This document shows, one piece after another, positions 1 through 5,001 of a DNA stretch of 5,454 nucleotides. A program made the position numbers and the translations under genes. Where the stretch lies: contig JACOTQ010000005.1 of the NCBI GenBank assembly GCA_016178255.1, forward strand, positions 1 through 5,454, given 5' to 3'. Each line of letters starts with the position of its first letter. The stretch's first letter is position 1. This stretch comes from Candidatus Colwelliibacteriota bacterium (GTDB taxonomy: Bacteria; Patescibacteriota; Minisyncoccia; UBA6257; Colwellbacteraceae). A model generated the notes under the pieces. It was not told where the DNA came from, ran no database searches, and saw only the letters and a program-made list of their open reading frames with translations.

Positions 1-86
1 GAATAGTCATCGCAACAGGTACCGTACACGATGAAACCGCCAATCCCTATTACAAACAGCATAGCAATGGCAATAAGTATTTTCAT
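1..86 (-). CDS. N-terminus of a small membrane-anchored or secreted protein (partial)
   Basis: This is a 28-residue open start that runs off the left edge of the window. It begins MKILIAIAMLFVIGIGGFIV, a short positive end followed by about 18 hydrophobic residues, then YGTCCDDYS. That is a signal anchor or a Sec signal peptide; the double Cys at residues 24-25 lies outside the membrane segment. An AGGA box sits close upstream of the ATG (bases 91-88), which supports this start. The gene follows two terminators of the upstream surface-protein gene, so it probably has its own promoter. The residue before the first Cys is Thr and the -3 residue is Tyr, so a standard lipobox is not seen. Function cannot be told from this fragment. 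Confidence 0.6.
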   Translation of the reverse strand, partial: MKILIAIAMLFVIGIGGFIVYGTCCDDY

Positions 87-92
87 ATTCCT

Positions 93-102
93 GTAGCGCT
101 AC
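93..102. repeat. 10-bp perfect palindrome ahead of the left-edge gene
   Basis: GTAGCGCTAC reads the same on both strands and lies directly upstream of the AGGA ribosome-binding box of the gene starting at base 86. The position would suit an operator, but a 10-bp palindrome can occur by chance and no second copy is seen nearby. Confidence 0.3.
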
Positions 103-122
103 GCAAGCTAATAACGGCAACT

Positions 123-151
123 TACATAGGCGCTGGATATTATTATGTTAA
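123..151 (-). promoter_or_regulatory. Possible promoter for the left-edge gene
   Basis: On the minus strand TTAACA (151-146, five of six matches to the -35 consensus) is followed by a 17-bp spacer and TATGTA (128-123, only three of six matches to the -10 consensus). It lies between the second terminator and the ATG at 86, where a promoter is expected. The weak -10 keeps this tentative. Confidence 0.3.
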
Positions 152-178
152 GGAAAAAGCGTGCTCGACCTAGCACGC
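151..178 (-). terminator. Second rho-independent terminator (minus strand)
   Basis: A 7-bp perfect GC-rich stem, GCGTGCT (178-172) with AGCACGC (165-159), closes a 6-base loop. On the minus strand it is followed by TTTTTCCTT. There is no T-run on the plus side, so the direction is minus. It lies about 70 bp beyond the first terminator and no gene lies between them, so it appears to be a backup stop before the next gene. Confidence 0.75.
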
Positions 179-240
179 CTCGAGGATACGATAAAAATTG
201 AGCTGAGTCAAGTAGTAACTGGAGTGCATTATTTAAATCA

Positions 241-273
241 AAAGAAAACAGCCATCTTCAAAGGATGGCTGTT
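241..273 (-). terminator. Rho-independent terminator of the surface-protein gene (minus strand)
   Basis: A 10-bp perfect stem, AACAGCCATC (273-264) with GATGGCTGTT (256-247), closes a 7-base loop. On the minus strand the stem runs straight into TTCTTTTGATTT. It starts 31 bp after the TAA of the surface-protein gene that ends at 304. Confidence 0.85.
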
Positions 274-303
274 AGCGCTCTTCATAGAAGAACGGGAATA
301 ACG

Positions 304-1353
304 TTAATACCTCAAGGTATTGCCAGACACGAAATTATATGTATCCGGCAGATATACCTGAAAGGTGTCGTTAGCTATAGCCGCGGAAGTATCTACGGTT
401 ACTGCTAACTTCAATACTTGGCCAGCAGTTACGGAGTAAGGAGTGTCAAAGGTTACTGATGATACAGAACCAGTGGTAACCCCCGACCAGTTAGTACCAG
501 TCCCGAGCAATGTTCCTAAGCTACCAGAACTGTAGTCGTACACTTTGGGCTTGGCCGAAACAGCCAGTCTGGTGCCAATATTACCTGCACGGGCAAGAGT
601 TATGCCCTTAAGCGAGGCTACACCATCATTCGAAGCTGCAACATTGAACACTGCAACTACCTGACGCACAGAGCCAGCTACGATGCCAGAAGCTCCAGGA
701 GATGAAGCATCGAGCGCGACTGCTGGTTCAACATCGTGAACCTGGTAGGGCTTATTACCCGACACGACAATCGTGTTGTAATTTGGATTGTCACCAATCG
801 GAAACCCTGCGTTCGTATCACCAGCCAGATTTATCGCGTGTGTCGCTAACAAATCTGCGCCAGTTGAAACACCGGTAGCCGTAACATCGTAGTCGTTCTT
901 GATTATGAACTGACTGGTCTTTGTAGGGCCGTTTACGACATCAACGGCAATAACGACAGTTTTATTCTGGCCCTTCGAAATCTTAAGGGCTGGTGACAAG
1001 TTAAAAGTTACATACTTGCCTTCAATCTTAGCTACTGTAGCCAAAACCGTACCATCGTTGTCGTTCCCGAGCTTTAAGTTTACTAAGTCGCCCTCGTTAG
1101 CATCGCCATTGTTGTAGAAGCGGAGCATGGTGATATTCACATCATCCTTGCCTCCAGTTTCGTAGATTTTAAACTTAGAAACTTGGTAATCCTTGCTTCC
1201 AATGTCAACGGTTCTTGCCGCGACGGAGATTGTTACGGCATCGATGTCTACCGCTCCTAAGGTGTTGCTTCTCTGAACACTGCTTCCCCAAATTATTGAT
1301 AGAAGCAGTAAACTGAAGACAAAAGCCACGCCTATCAATAGTATGTTTCTCAT
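304..1353 (-). CDS. Secreted or membrane-anchored two-module beta-rich surface protein
   Basis: This is a 349-residue protein of unknown exact role, probably displayed outside the cell. Residues 4-22 form a strong hydrophobic segment after MRN, a signal peptide or N-terminal anchor. The rest is rich in Val, Thr, Ser, Asn, Asp and Gly, has no Cys, and alternates polar and hydrophobic residues as beta-sandwich domains do. Two modules are visible, about 34-165 and about 207-345. Each ends with a similar pattern: a '(S/T)xGQ' turn, a hydrophobic beta-strand containing 'A-V-x-V', then 'F-x-(I/V)' near the module end. An AGGA box lies 5-8 bases before the ATG, and a good promoter lies at 1484-1456. 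Two terminators follow. Such proteins are common among surface proteins of Patescibacteria (general knowledge); adhesion or surface-layer roles are guesses. Confidence 0.85.
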   Translation of the reverse strand: MRNILLIGVAFVFSLLLLSIIWGSSVQRSNTLGAVDIDAVTISVAARTVDIGSKDYQVSKFKIYETGGKDDVNITMLRFYNNGDANEGDLVNLKLGNDNDGTVLATVAKIEGKYVTFNLSPALKISKGQNKTVVIAVDVVNGPTKTSQFIIKNDYDVTATGVSTGADLLATHAINLAGDTNAGFPIGDNPNYNTIVVSGNKPYQVHDVEPAVALDASSPGASGIVAGSVRQVVAVFNVAASNDGVASLKGITLARAGNIGTRLAVSAKPKVYDYSSGSLGTLLGTGTNWSGVTTGSVSSVTFDTPYSVTAGQVLKLAVTVDTSAAIANDTFQVYLPDTYNFVSGNTLRY

Positions 1354-1374
1354 ACATTTCCTATTACCTGAACC

Positions 1375-1406
1375 TTTATCGCCAATTATTTCTAAAAAGC
1401 GATAAA
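1375..1406 (-). promoter_or_regulatory. Inverted repeat in the 5' leader of the surface-protein gene
   Basis: TTTATCGC (1406-1399, read on the minus strand as its complement pair) and its exact inverse at 1382-1375 can form an 8-bp stem around a 16-base AT-rich loop. It lies in the leader between the promoter and the ribosome-binding site, ending about 21 bases before the ATG. No T-run follows, so it is not a terminator. It could stabilise the mRNA or act as a protein site; no function is shown. Confidence 0.35.
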
Positions 1407-1455
1407 AATCAGATAATGAATTAAGTTTGTAAAGAGCTGATTAAAGCTTACTTTT

Positions 1456-1484
1456 ACTGTAACATGAAACTTACGATTTGTCAA
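1456..1484 (-). promoter_or_regulatory. Sigma-70-type promoter for the surface-protein gene
   Basis: On the minus strand a perfect -35 box TTGACA (1484-1479) is followed by exactly 17 bp and TACAGT (1461-1456), which matches four of six -10 positions including the key TA...T. Transcription would start near 1449, giving a leader of roughly 95 bases before the ATG at 1353. It lies in the 189-bp gap between the small membrane-protein gene and the surface-protein gene, showing that the latter can be expressed on its own. Confidence 0.7.
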
Positions 1485-1542
1485 TAGAACGTAAAACGAG
1501 GCAAATTACAAAGTCTACGATTGAGGAATTACGAGTATTTAC

Positions 1543-1968
1543 TTATTTCTTATATCTATCTCTTGCCCAAGTGAAAGTTTTGACTAAAGCTATTAGGCCA
1601 ACAACAGTAGCGCTGGGCCAAAAAATGAAGAAACCAAAGAATATAGTAATAACTCCACTAAAATTAGGGTCGCTAAAATCGTCTTCTGCCAATCCTATTA
1701 AATATGGAATAACACATAATACTAAACTTATACCCCACCAAATTAATAAATCTTTCCCAGAGCTCTTATTAGAAATCCATGCGGTAGGTATAGGAGGTGG
1801 TAACACGAGGTTTTTGTCCCTTAAACTATTTTTACCATCCACCACATCAAACCCCACGCGGACATCTTCTTCTTTGTGGCCAGCATTCAAAAGCGTGGCT
1901 TTTATATCAGTATCGCTGTGGCCGAGCTCGCGGGATTTTCTGATGTAGTCAACTGTTTTTTGGTCCAT
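1543..1968 (-). CDS. Small two-helix membrane protein with N-terminal helical motif, unknown function
   Basis: This 141-residue protein has no name I can give. Residues 1-40 (starting MDQKTVDYIRKSRELGHSD, with LLNAGHKEEDV at 26-36) look like a small helical bundle of the kind 'tyrosine-isoleucine helix, G-H/Y-S-D, I-x-x-x-L-L-x-A-G', a recurrent start of small membrane proteins in Patescibacteria and reminiscent of UBA-like folds. A linker with Pro-rich LPPPIPT (56-62) follows. Two membrane helices then appear at about 74-94 and 104-129, and the tail RDRYKK is basic. With a cytoplasmic N-terminus the helices form a hairpin and the tail stays inside. The ATG is 5 bp after the GAPDH stop with only a weak ribosome-binding site, which suggests coupled translation from the same mRNA. 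No terminator is seen after it. Confidence 0.75.
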   Translation of the reverse strand: MDQKTVDYIRKSRELGHSDTDIKATLLNAGHKEEDVRVGFDVVDGKNSLRDKNLVLPPPIPTAWISNKSSGKDLLIWWGISLVLCVIPYLIGLAEDDFSDPNFSGVITIFFGFFIFWPSATVVGLIALVKTFTWARDRYKK

Positions 1969-1973
1969 ATTGT

Positions 1974-2993
1974 TTATAATAACATCCCCGCTACGTTTTG
2001 AATATGTTTAATCAGGGTAGTCACATACCCCCACTCGTTGTCGTACCACGAAAGAATTTTCACAAGGTCGCCGTCTATGACTTTGGTGAATTTCAAATCC
2101 ACTATGGCTCCATAAGGCGCGCCGATGACGTCGGAAGAAACTATCTGGTCTTCGGTAACCGCTAAGATTCCTTGCCAGCGTGGTTCCATGGCAGCCTTTT
2201 TGAAAATATCGTTTATTTCTTCTACTGTTGTAGCCCGCTTCGCGATAAATGTAATGTCGGCGATGGAACCCGTTACAACCGGAACTCTGAAAGAAATGCC
2301 GTCAAATTTTCCGGATAATTCTTTAATGGCGCGGGTTACGGCAGTAGCCGCGCCAGTTGTCGAGGGCACTATATTTTGAGCGGCCGCTCTGCCCCGCCGG
2401 AAATCACTGCCCTTAGTCGGACCGTCAACAATGCTCTGGGTCGCGGTATATCCGTGAACGGTGCTCAATACCGCCTTTGTAATTCCCGGATTCTCCGACA
2501 TTATCTGAATCACCGGAGAGGCGGCGTTCGTTGTACAACTCCCATTGGAAGTTAAAACTACACCTTTGGCTTCTTCGTCATTTACCCCCACCAAAACAGT
2601 TTTTCCTTCCGCACTATCGGCATCGCTCGCCGGGGCCGTTATAACGACTCTTTTCGCTCCGGCGGCAATGTGAACTTTCGCCCTTTCATAAGACTCAAAA
2701 ACGCCGGTCGATTCCATCACCACATCAATTCCCAAATCTCTCCACGGAAGTTTTGTCGGGTCTTTTTCCTGCAAAAAAACGATTTTCTTGCCGTCGACGA
2801 CAAGATTACTGCCCTCAACTTTTATCTCCTTGCCATAACCTCTGTAAACAGAATCGTACTTTAAAAGATAAGCAAGATTATCAACATTCCCTAAGTCGTT
2901 AATCGCGACTATCTCAAAGTTAGCATTACCAAAGGATTGTCTAAAAAACAGGCGCCCAATTCTCCCAAAACCATTAATAGCTATTTTTGTCAT
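1974..2993 (-). CDS. gap: Glyceraldehyde-3-phosphate dehydrogenase
   Basis: The enzyme oxidises and phosphorylates glyceraldehyde 3-phosphate to 1,3-bisphosphoglycerate with NAD, the central step of glycolysis in the cytoplasm. The 339 residues match the family length (about 330-340). The NAD-binding start IAINGFGRIGR is at 4-14 and Asp33 ends the second strand, which favours NAD. The catalytic stretch SNGSCTTNA has Cys153, with His180 in STVHGYT. PSTTGAATA is at 210-218, an anion-site Arg at 236, and WYDNEWGY at 316-323. The usual second Cys of CTTNC is Ala here. The S-loop (about 181-205) looks about two residues longer than in the Bacillus enzyme, from memory. I chose the ATG at 2993 because the motif follows at once; a TTG 18 bp upstream is in frame but adds non-conserved MYNKLK. 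No clear ribosome-binding site precedes either start. Confidence 0.97.
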   Translation of the reverse strand: MTKIAINGFGRIGRLFFRQSFGNANFEIVAINDLGNVDNLAYLLKYDSVYRGYGKEIKVEGSNLVVDGKKIVFLQEKDPTKLPWRDLGIDVVMESTGVFESYERAKVHIAAGAKRVVITAPASDADSAEGKTVLVGVNDEEAKGVVLTSNGSCTTNAASPVIQIMSENPGITKAVLSTVHGYTATQSIVDGPTKGSDFRRGRAAAQNIVPSTTGAATAVTRAIKELSGKFDGISFRVPVVTGSIADITFIAKRATTVEEINDIFKKAAMEPRWQGILAVTEDQIVSSDVIGAPYGAIVDLKFTKVIDGDLVKILSWYDNEWGYVTTLIKHIQNVAGMLL

Positions 2994-3002
2994 CTTAAGT
3001 TT

Positions 3003-3012
3003 ATTGTACAAT
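3003..3012 (-). promoter_or_regulatory. 10-bp palindrome containing a -10-like box before gap
   Basis: ATTGTACAAT is a perfect palindrome 9 bp upstream of the gap ATG. Read on the minus strand it contains TACAAT, five of six matches to the -10 consensus. No good -35 lies 16-18 bp further up. If used, transcription would start only about three bases before the ATG, giving an almost leaderless mRNA, which would agree with the missing ribosome-binding site. It might also be a repressor site. Tentative. Confidence 0.3.
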
Positions 3013-3926
3013 TTATTTTTTGAAAGCGAAAATTAGAAAAACGCACAACCCCACCGAGGAGAGAATAGCTCCGTAGACGAATGCGGCGGCGGGACCATAA
3101 AAAGTCCACAAGGCTCCGCCGATAAGTCCGGATAATAGAGACGAGACTCACACGGCGGCATTTAACATCCCCTCGCCAGTGGCTAAGAGCTTTCTATCAA
3201 TGAGGCTTTGCCCAAAGGAATGGCCGTTAGCACAAAGGTTAAACTGTAAGCGAAGTAAGCCAGCGGGATATTTGCCAAGTAAGACATCCCCTTTGCTGAT
3301 TCAATAACAACCGGATAAAAAAGCATGAGAGTTATGGGAAGCGTACCCAGGCCGAAAACAAAAATCGCGGCCAGATAAAAAGCGAAATGTTTATGCTTCT
3401 TGAGCAGTCCGAAATCAAATTTAGGCGCCCCCGCGTCTTCGGCCGGTTTTTTATCTTGCACAAAAAAGAAAGATAAAAGAGATAATAACCCCACAAAGAA
3501 AGCAACGATAAAAAGCGCTTGGTAATTATAATAAAGCGCCGGAAGCAAAACGAAGGCTGCCAGCGGTCCCAGGGTTCCACCCAAAGCGTCCATGGCCCGA
3601 TGATAGCCGAACGACCTCGCCAACTCATGCTCGGAAACAGAAGAAACCGCGTAGCCTATTATCGCTAAGTTTTTCCGTTCGCGCAATTTATCGGAAACCC
3701 ACCCCGAAACAACTTTCAAGAAACTCGCGACGGCGTCAGCCACACCCTCTATCACGCCTATCGCTATCGGAGGCAACCCTAAAACGACGCCCAAGAAAAC
3801 CGGCATTACCGATTGAATCATTTCATTTGAGAAATCATTAAAAAGGCTCACCAATCCGAGGAAGAAAACATTTTTCTTCAAACCGAAAATCCTCTTCTCG
3901 TGAGCGTTAGAAATTTTAGTTTCCAT
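3013..3926 (-). pseudogene. Decayed major facilitator superfamily (MFS) transporter
   Basis: The intact reading frame covers 3926-3183 (247 residues). It starts with a helix containing SLFNDFSNEMI, continues to helix 2, and has the MFS motif A-like loop GWVSDKLRERK (75-85). From GYAVSS (91-96) it jumps to SEHELARSFGYHRAMD, so roughly 40 residues (the end of helix 3 and helix 4) seem missing. Helices 5 to 8 follow, then the frame ends after AIPLGKASLIESS with TAG. The family's C-terminus is still readable in another frame from about 3213 to a TAA at 3013-3015 (DRKLLATGEGMLNAAV, a TGA, then VSSLLSGLIGG and GPAAAFVYGAIL), which are helices 11 and 12. Helices 9 and 10 are absent. A frame change, a nonsense codon and two losses make it almost certainly non-functional. 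The original substrate is unknown. It lies 7 bp after the DUF192 gene and 19 bp before gap. Confidence 0.8.
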
Positions 3927-3933
3927 TTTTAAC

Positions 3934-4398
3934 TTACAATTTTATTGATATAGCGTCGCCAATTTTAACCCCTAATCGCAAAACCGTGCCAGCCGCCACT
4001 TCTAAAACATTGTTAATCGGCGATGGCGGACTATAAATCCGCAACTCTGCATCGCTTTTGCTTGACCCAGGCTCCATATTCTCCTCAAATCCCACCACTT
4101 TATCATTCTGAATCCAAATTATATCAATCGGAAACTTCATATCCTTCATCCAGAAAGAATGGGTGCTTAATTCACTAAAAGGAAAAAGCATCCCTGCGTT
4201 CAAGCCTAAACCATCCCTGCCGGATAAACCTTTGGTTTGTTTAATGGGCGTTGCGGCAACTTCAACACGAAACTCTTCGCCCCCAATCACGACGCTTTTT
4301 GTATTAACGCCTAAAAACACGGGGATATGTTTGTAAGAAAGTAGGAATAAGAAAGTTAATGCTATTCCGGACGCGACTATGCTAAGTTTTTGATACAT
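3934..4398 (-). CDS. Membrane-anchored DUF192 family protein
   Basis: This 154-residue protein has an N-terminal membrane segment at about 6-21 (after MYQKL), which places the rest outside the membrane. Residues 35-154 fit the DUF192 family (COG1430). The visible hallmarks are FRVEVAATPIKQTKGLSGRD (43-62), the glycine and hydrophobic run GMLFPF (69-74), SFWMKDMKFPIDIIWI (81-96), and the C-terminal YSPP...NNVLEVAAGTV (122-139) leading to the last strand GVKIGDAISI. The length is usual for a secreted member. The biochemical role of DUF192 is not established. No good Shine-Dalgarno precedes the ATG. The gene begins 42 bp after the methyltransferase stop and ends 7 bp before the transporter pseudogene, so co-transcription is likely. 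Confidence 0.92.
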   Translation of the reverse strand: MYQKLSIVASGIALTFLFLLSYKHIPVFLGVNTKSVVIGGEEFRVEVAATPIKQTKGLSGRDGLGLNAGMLFPFSELSTHSFWMKDMKFPIDIIWIQNDKVVGFEENMEPGSSKSDAELRIYSPPSPINNVLEVAAGTVLRLGVKIGDAISIKL

Positions 4399-4440
4399 TA
4401 TAGAATTGCTTAGACTATTCAGTTGAGACTTTTAAGTTTA

Positions 4441-4971
4441 TCACACCTTAGGCAGCCTTGGATATTTTAAAGAGAAGGCCACAATTCCGAAAGCAACCGC
4501 GACATTTAAAGATTCTTTTCCTCGGCCTGAACGCCGAGGATGGTGAGCTTGTCGACCCATTGCTCCTCTCATAGGAACTTCTAAAACTTTGTCCGCTTTC
4601 TTTAAAATCGATGGCGGCAACCCATTAACTTCACCGCCCAGCACCAAGCAGGATTTAGGATTTAGAATGTAGGATTTAGGAAGTTTATAATACGGGATTG
4701 ATTTTTTCGATTGTTCAACAGCAAGGATTTTGTAACCGTCTTTTTTGAATTTGTCTATCAGCCGACTTGTCAATTTAAGCTTCTCCCAAGGTACATATTT
4801 CTCCGCGCCCAAAGAAACCTTGGTAAGCTGCGGCCTGAATTTTCCAAATATGTCCTTTGGAGCCGGAGTTATCCCGCAAAGATAAATTTTTTCTATGTGA
4901 GCTGCGTCAGCCGTCCGGAAAATAGAACCGACATTATGCATACTCCGGATATTGTGCAAAATGACTATCAT
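4441..4971 (-). CDS. SpoU/TrmH-family RNA 2'-O-ribose methyltransferase
   Basis: Members methylate the 2'-oxygen of a ribose in tRNA or rRNA using S-adenosylmethionine and act as knotted dimers; the target here cannot be told. The 176 residues hold all three family motifs. Motif 1 is NIRSMHNVGSIFRTADA (7-23), with Asn13 and Arg19 in the positions of the TrmH catalytic pair. Motif 2 is LVLGGEVNGL (109-118) with Glu114. Motif 3 is VPM at 132-134, then KESLNVAVAFGI at 152-163 with Ser154 and Asn156. Two stretches look inserted: residues 98-107, encoded by a 7-bp repeat array, and residues 137-151, a basic Arg/His-rich loop that splits motif 3 (normally 'PMRG-KESLNV'). Both keep the frame. No extra N-terminal substrate-binding domain is present. 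The start gives motif 1 at once, although no ribosome-binding site is clear. TGA is followed directly by TAA. Confidence 0.92.
   Translation of the reverse strand: MIVILHNIRSMHNVGSIFRTADAAHIEKIYLCGITPAPKDIFGKFRPQLTKVSLGAEKYVPWEKLKLTSRLIDKFKKDGYKILAVEQSKKSIPYYKLPKSYILNPKSCLVLGGEVNGLPPSILKKADKVLEVPMRGAMGRQAHHPRRSGRGKESLNVAVAFGIVAFSLKYPRLPKV
4519..4563. repeat. 45-bp palindrome-bearing insertion within the methyltransferase gene
   Basis: The insert encodes residues 137-151 in frame and sits between the 'MRG' and 'KESLNV' halves of motif 3. The 5-bp sequence TCCTC occurs at 4519-4523 and again at 4564-4568, exactly 45 bp apart, as a target duplication would look. Inside is a perfect 8-bp inverted repeat, TCCTCGGC (4519-4526) and GCCGAGGA (4533-4540), with a 6-base loop. 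The rest holds GGTGAGCTTGTCGACC (4542-4557), which resembles the core of short dispersed repeats I recall from Patescibacteria drafts (unverified). It resembles in style the in-frame palindromic elements known in Rickettsia genes. Confidence 0.6.
4653..4680. repeat. Four-unit 7-bp tandem repeat (ATTTAGG) inside the methyltransferase gene
   Basis: On the plus strand the units are ATTTAGG, ATTTAGA, ATGTAGG and ATTTAGG, 28 bp with two single-base differences. A fainter fifth unit (AAGCAGG) precedes them. They encode residues 98-107 (PKSYILNPKS), just before motif 2. Homologues usually pass from a 'K-L-P-K' stretch almost directly to 'L-V-L-G-x-E-V-N-G', so the array probably lengthened this loop. 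Three units make 21 bp, so growth by three units keeps the frame. Confidence 0.7.
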
Positions 4972-5001
4972 ACAACTAATAAATACAAATTTGAAGTCGC
5001 T

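Noticed and set aside
1..86. Lipoprotein signal in the left-edge gene
   Set aside because: The residues before the Cys pair are YGT, which does not match the lipobox pattern of a hydrophobic residue at -3 and Gly/Ala/Ser at -1.
1375..1406. The 8-bp inverted repeat as a terminator for the small membrane-protein gene
   Set aside because: No T-run follows on the minus strand, the stem is AT-rich with a long loop, and it lies downstream of the promoter for the next gene.
1478..1948. 156-residue open frame on the plus strand
   Set aside because: It is antisense to the small membrane-protein gene, has no domain pattern or ribosome-binding site, and overlaps the promoter of the surface-protein gene.
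2125..2864. Plus-strand open frames at 2125-2379 and 2670-2864
   Set aside because: Both are antisense shadows of the GAPDH gene, with no recognisable features.
2994..3011. TTG at 3011 as the GAPDH start
   Set aside because: It adds six residues outside the conserved domain, has no ribosome-binding site, and an ATG lies directly before the NAD-binding motif.
3332..3628. 98-residue minus-strand frame inside the transporter remnant
   Set aside because: It overlaps the conserved MFS frame, and the Trp/Arg/Phe-rich translation has no family pattern.
4397..4402. TATAAT overlapping the ATG of the DUF192 gene as a promoter
   Set aside because: Transcription would begin inside the coding region and no -35 box is present at 16-18 bp.
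4438..4443. TGA immediately followed by TAA at the end of the methyltransferase gene, as a hint that TGA is read as an amino acid
   Set aside because: A tandem stop is common by chance. The long glycine-rich genes here contain no internal TGA, so the standard bacterial code fits.
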